Source of the DNA: an uncultured Bacilli bacterium
GTDB lineage: Bacteria; Bacillota_I; Bacilli_A; RF39; UBA660
NCBI GenBank assembly: GCA_934183185.1
Contig: CAKPSO010000014.1
Location: 1-36,529 of the forward strand
Direction: 5' to 3'
Length of the DNA: 36,529 bases
Shown here in pieces: positions 32,199 to 36,529 of this stretch; positions within the stretch are counted from its first letter, which is position 1, and each line of letters opens with the position of its first letter. The notes below the pieces were generated by a model that saw only the letters and a program-made list of their open reading frames with translations, made no database searches and had not been told where the DNA came from. Made by a program: the position numbers and the translations under genes.

Positions 32199-32651
32199 AT
32201 GAAAGAAAAAGGTATAGTTATTTTTGAAGATGGAAATGTATTAGCATTTGGTACTTACGTATGCCCTGATGAGGATGGATACTTTGAGTCTTCAACACAC
32301 GAAACAGATTTCAAAAATGAAGTTGTTTCTAGTACAGAGTTCAAATTATCAGATCATTATTATATTGATGAAGATTCTTTATACATAAATGCCTTACGTT
32401 TATCACTAGAGGGATTAGCCTTTATTTTTAACAACAAAGCTGGTGCCAATAAGCCAACAGAAATATTAGCATACATGCCAGAAAATCCAACTTCAGAACA
32501 ATTAGAAGCACTAAAATCACAGAAGAAAATATTGGGAACTGAAATCAATAATATATACGTATTTCAATCTTATGATTTTGATGATTACACTACATTTGAT
32601 ACACTACAAGATTACATAAAAAAGAATATCAATACAAGGCAAGACATATAA
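32199..32651 (+). CDS. Hypothetical protein (150 aa)
   Basis: The ATG is one base after the ligA stop, so translation is likely coupled; the ribosome site within ligA is weak (GTAGG). The product is acidic and soluble: an N-terminal beta hairpin (GIVIFEDGNVLAFGTYVC), an acidic middle, then SEQLEALKSQKKILGTEINN and a C-terminal aromatic stretch (YVFQSYDFDDYTTFDTLQDY). No known domain is recognised. It ends the ligA operon before a strong promoter at 32670. Confidence 0.65.
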   Translation: MKEKGIVIFEDGNVLAFGTYVCPDEDGYFESSTHETDFKNEVVSSTEFKLSDHYYIDEDSLYINALRLSLEGLAFIFNNKAGANKPTEILAYMPENPTSEQLEALKSQKKILGTEINNIYVFQSYDFDDYTTFDTLQDYIKKNINTRQDI

Positions 32652-32669
32652 TAATTACGAATATTGTGC

Positions 32670-32697
32670 TTGACATTTATCAAATATAATGTATAAT
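32670..32697 (+). promoter_or_regulatory. Strong sigma-A promoter upstream of leader RNA A
   Basis: TTGACA (32670-32675), 16 bases, TATAAT (32692-32697). This is the best consensus promoter in the window. Transcription would start near 32704, giving a leader of about 135 bases before the ATG at 32838. Confidence 0.85.
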
Positions 32698-32703
32698 CAA
32701 TAA

Positions 32704-32810
32704 GCAGTGAGGAGATATAAGCAATTTATTGTGAGCTATCTCGGGCAATTATATTAAATGCTTACACAATTATTTGGAGTCACGAATAAAATTTACTCGT
32801 GGCTTTTTTT
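32704..32810 (+). ncRNA. Structured leader RNA A (candidate riboswitch or attenuator)
   Basis: Stem GAGATA/TATCTC (32712-32717, 32737-32742) closes a 19-base loop ending ATTGTGAGC. GGG (32743-32745), CTTACAC (32761-32767) and a terminator built from GGAGTCACGA (32776-32785) and TCGTGGCT (32797-32804) plus T7 follow. Leader B (33462-33557) has the same loop sequence, GGG, CTTACAC and GGAGTCAC, but a different closing stem that still pairs. ATTGTGAGC can also pair with GCTTACA, an alternative fold that could control the terminator. CTCGGG (32740-32745) is complementary to CCCGAG just past the terminator. No known riboswitch class is recognised. Confidence 0.6.
32776..32810 (+). terminator. Attenuator terminator of leader A
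   Basis: AGTCACGA pairs with TCGTGGCT (one G-U) around an 11-base loop, then seven T. It lies between a strong promoter and its gene, so read-through must be regulated or partial. Confidence 0.8.
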
Positions 32811-32837
32811 GACCCCCGAGTAGGAAAGGAGATTATA

Positions 32838-33455
32838 ATGATAAAGGATTTAAAAAAATGTTCTCATGAAGAAACTAAAAAAATATTTCTTTATGGTACT
32901 AGTTATGCAATATGGTTAGCTAACTCTGAAAAAGCTTTGTACGAAAAAAGTAAAAGAAAACAAATAGAGGATTTAAAAAGTTCTGAGAAAATTAGTATTC
33001 AAATCTTATCGCTATTAGAGAAACTAGGATATCCAATGGATGAGTTAGGAACATATCTATATGAAAAAGTAATTTTAAGTGTATGTGAAAGTTTAAATGA
33101 AATTATAGCAGATGAAGATATTGAAAAATATAATAAATTAGTATCAGATCTAAGTGATGCTTACTCAAACTTTTATCTATGGATAGCTAAAGAAGATTTG
33201 GAAATGGGCCTAAACTCATTTCATTTATATATAGAAAAATCTATATCTATGATAGATGATAGTAAATCAAATAAAGAATTAATTTCTAGTATTTATGATA
33301 AAGATATAACTGAATTAAATTGTGGAGAACAGGCACTATATTTAGCATCTTATTTATTAGAAATGTATCGAATTGAAAATGGTAAAAAAGAAGTAACACC
33401 AAAATTAAAAAGATTAACAAATTTACCAGATAATATTAAATTAAAAGAAGAATAA
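32838..33455 (+). CDS. Helical protein with weak Spo0A C-terminal-like segment (205 aa)
   Basis: The start is ATG 32838 with AAAGGAGA; the longer frame from GTG 32799 would begin inside the terminator. The protein is nearly all alpha-helical and soluble. The stretch ISIQILSLLEKLGYPMDELG then TYLYEKVILSV (about 50-80) resembles the LGIPxHIKGYxYLREAI helix region of Spo0A C-terminal domains, but there is no receiver domain and the DNA-recognition helix is not clear. The remainder is not recognised. Its expression should depend on leader A, and leader B lies directly after its stop, so it is bracketed by the two RNAs. Confidence 0.7.
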   Translation: MIKDLKKCSHEETKKIFLYGTSYAIWLANSEKALYEKSKRKQIEDLKSSEKISIQILSLLEKLGYPMDELGTYLYEKVILSVCESLNEIIADEDIEKYNKLVSDLSDAYSNFYLWIAKEDLEMGLNSFHLYIEKSISMIDDSKSNKELISSIYDKDITELNCGEQALYLASYLLEMYRIENGKKEVTPKLKRLTNLPDNIKLKEE

Positions 33456-33461
33456 AGTGAG

Positions 33462-33557
33462 TGTGTATAAACAAATATTGTGAGCTACACAGGGATTATT
33501 TCTTACACGTCTAAGGTACGGAGTCACTGATAATTATTAGTGATTCTGTGCCTTTTT
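33462..33557 (+). ncRNA. Structured leader RNA B (second copy of the leader motif)
   Basis: Stem TGTGTA/TACACA (33462-33467, 33486-33491) closes an 18-base loop that matches leader A (TAAACAAATATTGTGAGC against TAAGCAATTTATTGTGAGC). GGG, TTATT, CTTACAC and GGAGTCAC follow in the same order. The terminator stem is 14 bp: GGTACGGAGTCACT (33515-33528) and AGTGATTCTGTGCC (33539-33552), then five T. The closing stems of the two copies differ at most positions yet both pair fully, which supports a real RNA structure. It begins seven bases after a gene stop and precedes the acetyltransferase genes. Confidence 0.6.
33515..33557 (+). terminator. Attenuator terminator of leader B
   Basis: A 14-bp stem with G-U pairs, loop GATAATTATT and TTTTT. 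It either ends the 32838 transcript or attenuates read-through into the acetyltransferase genes. Confidence 0.8.
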
Positions 33558-33570
33558 CTATCTGAAAATA

Positions 33571-33579
33571 TGTTATAAT
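33571..33579 (+). promoter_or_regulatory. Extended -10 promoter TGTTATAAT
   Basis: TATAAT 33574-33579 with TG at 33571-33572, just after leader B and 24 bases before the ATG at 33603. It would let the acetyltransferases be transcribed independently of the leader. Confidence 0.55.
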
Positions 33580-33602
33580 TAAAAAAATAGGAGAGTGTGA
33601 CG

Positions 33603-34127
33603 ATGAACTATAGTATCGAGGAAATAAATGAAAAAAGCTTATATGATTATATGTATGTAAATACTATCTCATGGAATGAAACATACAGAGGTATTGCATC
33701 AGATGAATTTCTAGACAAAATATTAAATGAGTTAGATGCTAATGTAGAAAGATTAAGAGGTGAGTTCCAGCAAACAAAAATTATTGAACCTGATTATAAA
33801 AGATTTTTATTAAAGTTAAATAATGAACCAGTGGGTATGTTTAGTATATGTAAGGCTAAAGAAGAAAAATATAAAAGCTCTGGAGAATTATGTAGTATTT
33901 ACTTACTAAATAAAGCAAAGAAAAAAGGATTAGGCAAAATAATGTTTGAAACAGCCATAAAAGAATTAAAGAAAATGAATTGTTTTGATATGATTGTTTA
34001 TTGCATAAAAGAGAATCCTACCAATGAATTTTATAAACACATGGGTGGAAAATTGATAGACTCAAAACCTAGAAATATAGGTGGAAAAGATTTAATTGAA
34101 AACATTTATTATTTTGAAAAAATATAG
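33603..34127 (+). CDS. GNAT-family acetyltransferase
   Basis: 174 residues from ATG 33603 (AGGAGA at 33589-33594; the GTG at 33597 is too close). SWNETYRGIASDEFLDKIL is the N-terminal helix region found in many GNATs of unknown substrate, GMFSICKAKEE is the central strand, and CSIYLLNKAKKKGLGKIMFE is the acetyl-CoA loop with K-x-x-G-L-G-K. The final part, ENPTNEFYKHMGGKLI, is typical. Substrate unknown; relatives act on small amines, antibiotics or proteins. It is first of a run of GNAT genes with tight spacing. Confidence 0.88.
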   Translation: MNYSIEEINEKSLYDYMYVNTISWNETYRGIASDEFLDKILNELDANVERLRGEFQQTKIIEPDYKRFLLKLNNEPVGMFSICKAKEEKYKSSGELCSIYLLNKAKKKGLGKIMFETAIKELKKMNCFDMIVYCIKENPTNEFYKHMGGKLIDSKPRNIGGKDLIENIYYFEKI

Positions 34128-34138
34128 GAGGAGATAAA

Positions 34139-34945
34139 ATGATAAAGAAAATTAAACCAGATAATAAAATATTTAATAGTTATGAATTTAAAAAAGATAA
34201 ATATGAGTTTTTCATAATACTACAGAATTTAGAAAGTGAAACACTAGAGTTATATAGTGATGAAGAAAATTACATTTTGTGTCGTGGCGATGTTAAATGG
34301 CCAACATGGATATGGACAAAAGATAATTTTGATAGTTCATTACTTAGAGAGATAGAAGAAGCAATAGATTTATATAGATTAGATGTTGATACCAGATTTA
34401 CCTGTAAAAGGGAATTGTATGATTTACTCAAAAAAGATAATTATAAATTTTTAGGTGACTATTATTTTGAAATGAGCTATTTAGCATGTAACCAAACAGT
34501 TAAACCTAAAACTACAGATGGTAACATTGAATTAGTAACAGAAGATTTAGAAGATATACTATCAACATTTATTTATAATGAATCTAGAGAAATATCAGAC
34601 ACTAGAATTTTAACATTGGAAGAGGCAAGAGAAACATTCCGTAAAAGAACAAAAAGAAAAACATATTATATTTGGAAAAATAATAATAATAAAATAGTTG
34701 CTGAGGCGTTTTATATAGTAGCGGAGAATAATGATGAAATTTCAGGAGTATACACATTGCCAGAAGAAAGAGGAAAAGGATATGCAGCTAATTTAATTTA
34801 TACCCTAACAAACAAAGTATTAGAAGAAGGAAATCATGCATCATTATATACGAATTATAATTATATTCCTTCAAATAAGGCTTATAAAAATGTTGGATAT
34901 GTTACTGAAGATATTTTAATAAATTTTTCTTGTATAAAAAAGTAA
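34139..34945 (+). CDS. GNAT-family acetyltransferase with N-terminal extension
   Basis: 268 residues, 11 bases after the previous gene with the strong site AGGAGGAGA. The N-terminal ~140 residues form a degenerate GNAT-like half (SDEENYILCRGDVKWPTWIW). The C-terminal half is a clear GNAT: EARETFRKRTKRKTYYIW, NKIVAEAFYIVAENNDEISG, then VYTLPEERGKGYAANLIYTL with the R-G-K-G-Y-A CoA loop, and SNKAYKNVGYV. It looks like a tandem GNAT or FR47-like protein. Substrate unknown. Confidence 0.82.
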   Translation: MIKKIKPDNKIFNSYEFKKDKYEFFIILQNLESETLELYSDEENYILCRGDVKWPTWIWTKDNFDSSLLREIEEAIDLYRLDVDTRFTCKRELYDLLKKDNYKFLGDYYFEMSYLACNQTVKPKTTDGNIELVTEDLEDILSTFIYNESREISDTRILTLEEARETFRKRTKRKTYYIWKNNNNKIVAEAFYIVAENNDEISGVYTLPEERGKGYAANLIYTLTNKVLEEGNHASLYTNYNYIPSNKAYKNVGYVTEDILINFSCIKK

Positions 34946-34962
34946 AAATTAGGAGGTAAAAC

Positions 34963-35493
34963 ATGAATAAACAATTAATAAATATTAGAAAAGTTAATGA
35001 AAATGATGGCTATGACTGGACGAAATTAGTTAACAGAGTGTGGAGAGATGCCTACAAACATATTTTCCCGGAGGAAGTTTTTAGAGAAAAAGATAATAGT
35101 ATAGATAAAAAAGTTGCTACATTTGCTGAAAGAATAAAAAATGATAATCAAAAAATCGCATACGTAGCTGAATCTGAAGGAAGAATAATTGGAATCATGT
35201 GTGGTAGCATAAATTCTGGATATGAATATTTTAAAAATGAATATGCAGATTTGACCGCATTATATATTGATCCTAATTATCAAGGGAAAGGAATTGGTTC
35301 CTCATTTAAAAAAATATTTGAAAATTGGGCAAGAGAAAATGGTGCTTCAAAATATGTTATAGGTGTTTTAAAAGATAATAGTAAAGCAAGAAAAATATAT
35401 GAATCATGGGGAGGAAAGTTATCTGATGTTGAAGAGGATTTTATGAAACTTGACATCAAATATCCAGAAGTATTCTATACATATGACTTGTAG
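34963..35493 (+). CDS. GNAT-family acetyltransferase
   Basis: 176 residues with AGGAGG. The N-terminus DWTKLVNRVWRDAYKHIFPEEVF is the helix region of small-molecule GNATs. YVAESEGRIIGIMCG and ADLTALYIDPNYQGKGIGSS give the central strands and the Q-G-K-G-I-G-S acetyl-CoA loop, and NSKARKIYESWGGKL is the C-terminal helix. All structural motifs are intact. It is the third consecutive GNAT gene, in the same operon as the preceding two. Confidence 0.9.
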   Translation: MNKQLINIRKVNENDGYDWTKLVNRVWRDAYKHIFPEEVFREKDNSIDKKVATFAERIKNDNQKIAYVAESEGRIIGIMCGSINSGYEYFKNEYADLTALYIDPNYQGKGIGSSFKKIFENWARENGASKYVIGVLKDNSKARKIYESWGGKLSDVEEDFMKLDIKYPEVFYTYDL

Positions 35494-35517
35494 AAATAGA
35501 ATAGTAGAGGTGAAAAA

Positions 35518-35598
35518 ATGAAAAATGAAAAAATTATTTTTGAAAGTGAAAATATTTATTATATCCAAGTAAATGAACTATTAATAAATTTGGAATGA
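35518..35598 (+). CDS. Short ORF, possible truncated GNAT start (26 aa)
   Basis: An ATG with AGAGGTGA eight bases upstream opens 26 codons, KNEKIIFESENIYYIQV then NELLINLE, before TGA. The opening FESENIYYIQVNELL resembles the first strand and helix of some GNAT acetyltransferases, but the rest is absent. It may be the stub of a deleted acetyltransferase in this tandem array, or a genuine micro-ORF coupled to the next gene 17 bases downstream. Confidence 0.45.
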   Translation: MKNEKIIFESENIYYIQVNELLINLE

Positions 35599-35614
35599 AT
35601 AAGAGGAGAAGTAT

Positions 35615-36337
35615 ATGATAGGAATTAGTATAGCTGCAAAGAAAGAATGGGAAGCAGTATTAAATAAATTAGATAAAAAAATAGAAGATTGTAATCAATT
35701 TCCTTTTGGTGAATATTTTACAACTTCTTTATATGGTGAAGATTTAGTATTTTATAGGTGTGGTGTTAGAAAAATGAACTGTTCTGCATCTACACAATAT
35801 ATGATTGATCATTTTAATTTAAGTAAAGTTATAGTTATTGGTACATGTGCAGGTATAGATCCAAGTTATAAAAATTTAGATATTTTCTTTCCAAATAAAT
35901 TAGTTCAATATGATTGTACGGTTAAAGAAACTGAACCATTAATAAAGGATTCGTTTACTGTTTGTCTAAATACTGAAAATATACCAAATATAAATACAGG
36001 TACTTTAGGAACAGCTGATAAACCTGTAGTTACATGGAAAGATTATCTAGAATTAAAAGAAAATGATATTACTATTGCAGATACTGAATCTTCAGCAATA
36101 GCATTTGTTTGTAAAGCTAATAATGTTGAGTGTGTAATAATTAAAGGAATATCTGATTATCCGACAAATGAAACTGAAACTAATAAAGAAGATTCTCATG
36201 AAGAACAGTTAAATACATTTTTAACAAATATTCCTATTATTATGAATAATATAATGGATAATTATTTAGAATTCGCAATTAAAACGAAATTTGAATATTC
36301 TAATTATATTCCGAATCAAACATCAATAAAAAGATAA
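35615..36337 (+). CDS. Nucleoside phosphorylase/MTAN-like protein
   Basis: 240 residues of the PNP/UDP phosphorylase fold. GISIAAKKEWEAVLNKL is the N-terminal strand-helix also seen in MTA/SAH nucleosidase, VIVIGTCAGIDP is the phosphate/ribose loop (usually G-T-A/S-G), ADTESSAIAFVCKANNVECV carries the conserved Glu of the M-E-S/A region (here T-E-S), and IKGISDYP contains the catalytic Asp segment. The protein therefore probably cleaves a nucleoside or related N-glycoside. Divergence from MTAN leaves the substrate open. Ribosome site AGAGGAGA; it follows the acetyltransferase run. Confidence 0.85.
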   Translation: MIGISIAAKKEWEAVLNKLDKKIEDCNQFPFGEYFTTSLYGEDLVFYRCGVRKMNCSASTQYMIDHFNLSKVIVIGTCAGIDPSYKNLDIFFPNKLVQYDCTVKETEPLIKDSFTVCLNTENIPNINTGTLGTADKPVVTWKDYLELKENDITIADTESSAIAFVCKANNVECVIIKGISDYPTNETETNKEDSHEEQLNTFLTNIPIIMNNIMDNYLEFAIKTKFEYSNYIPNQTSIKR

Positions 36338-36422
36338 ATTTATTATATATAATAGATGATTTAAATAATATAGAAAATAATTAGGGTTTGTATGCACTAA
36401 TAAAGATAAGGAAGTGAATAAA

Positions 36423-36529
36423 ATGAACAATCTAATAATAGAAATTCCAAATATTAGTGATCAAGAAAAGATAAATGAATTAGCTGTTCAAGTACATGAT
36501 TTACATGTGAAATGGCGAAATGATTTATT
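36423..36529 (+). CDS. GNAT-family acetyltransferase, N-terminal part (runs off window)
   Basis: ATG 36423 with AAGGAAG upstream opens a frame to the window end (35 codons and two bases). NELAVQVHDLHVKWRNDL matches the opening helix of GNATs that read QVHELHVxxRPDIF. The rest lies outside the window. It would be another acetyltransferase of this locus. Confidence 0.65.
   Translation, partial: MNNLIIEIPNISDQEKINELAVQVHDLHVKWRNDL

Noticed and set aside
32799..32837. GTG at 32799 as the start of the 205-residue protein
   Set aside because: The codon is inside the terminator stem and has no ribosome site; ATG 32838 follows AAAGGAGA.
32700..33560. CRISPR-like repeat made by the two leader RNAs
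   Set aside because: Only two imperfect copies about 750 bases apart, with paired stems and terminators and no cas genes; they fit regulatory leaders instead.

Overview
The window is about 36.5 kb of very AT-rich DNA from a low-GC Firmicute. It uses the standard code: TGA is a true stop, for example at the ends of tsaE and tsaB. Strong GGAGG ribosome sites, an ftsY-ylxM-ffh cluster, a tsaE-tsaB-rimI-tsaD cluster, an omega subunit and a CotD-family spore-coat gene point to a spore-forming, probably gut-associated Bacilli or Erysipelotrichia-like bacterium. No species can be named from the sequence. All genes I accept lie on the + strand.

Layout. 1-84: 3' end of a 5S rRNA and its terminator. 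168-5273: a 1308-residue coiled-coil membrane protein and two small partners of unknown function. 5345-8362: the tRNA t6A cluster and a membrane protein. 8523-11054: an SsuABC/ThiXYZ-type ABC importer. 11173-11955: an EEP-family hydrolase. 12003-16554: SRP genes ftsY, ylxM and ffh, with a HerA-type ATPase between ylxM and ffh. 16569-17034: a gene broken by two frameshifts. 17116-24604: the most unusual region (below). 24699-32651: housekeeping genes including rpoZ, recX, pcrA, a nucleotidyltransferase and ligA. 32670-36529: a locus with two related structured leader RNAs, several GNAT acetyltransferases and a nucleoside phosphorylase-like protein.

Main finding. A CotD-family coat gene is split. 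Its 5' part (17116-17323) and 3' part (24471-24604, followed by a terminator) lie 7.1 kb apart. Both break points carry the four bases CAAG in the same reading frame, so exchange across CAAG removes 7147 bp and restores a 113-codon coat gene. The intervening DNA carries a large serine recombinase (22305-23870), a small gene just upstream of it, relics of a second serine recombinase and of an IS605-type tnpB, and four cargo genes. The cargo encodes a collagen-like BclA-type protein, a beta-helix/WxL-like protein, a small protein and a CnaB-like protein, none with a signal peptide. The split coat gene and three cargo transcription units are preceded by CATANNNTA motifs resembling the -10 of mother-cell sigma-K. 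The arrangement resembles the excisable elements that interrupt sporulation genes such as sigK (skin) and spsM (SP-beta), but here with spore-surface-like cargo.

A second candidate novelty is a pair of leader RNAs (32704-32810 and 33462-33557). They share a conserved loop closed by a stem whose bases differ but still pair, and each ends in a rho-independent terminator.
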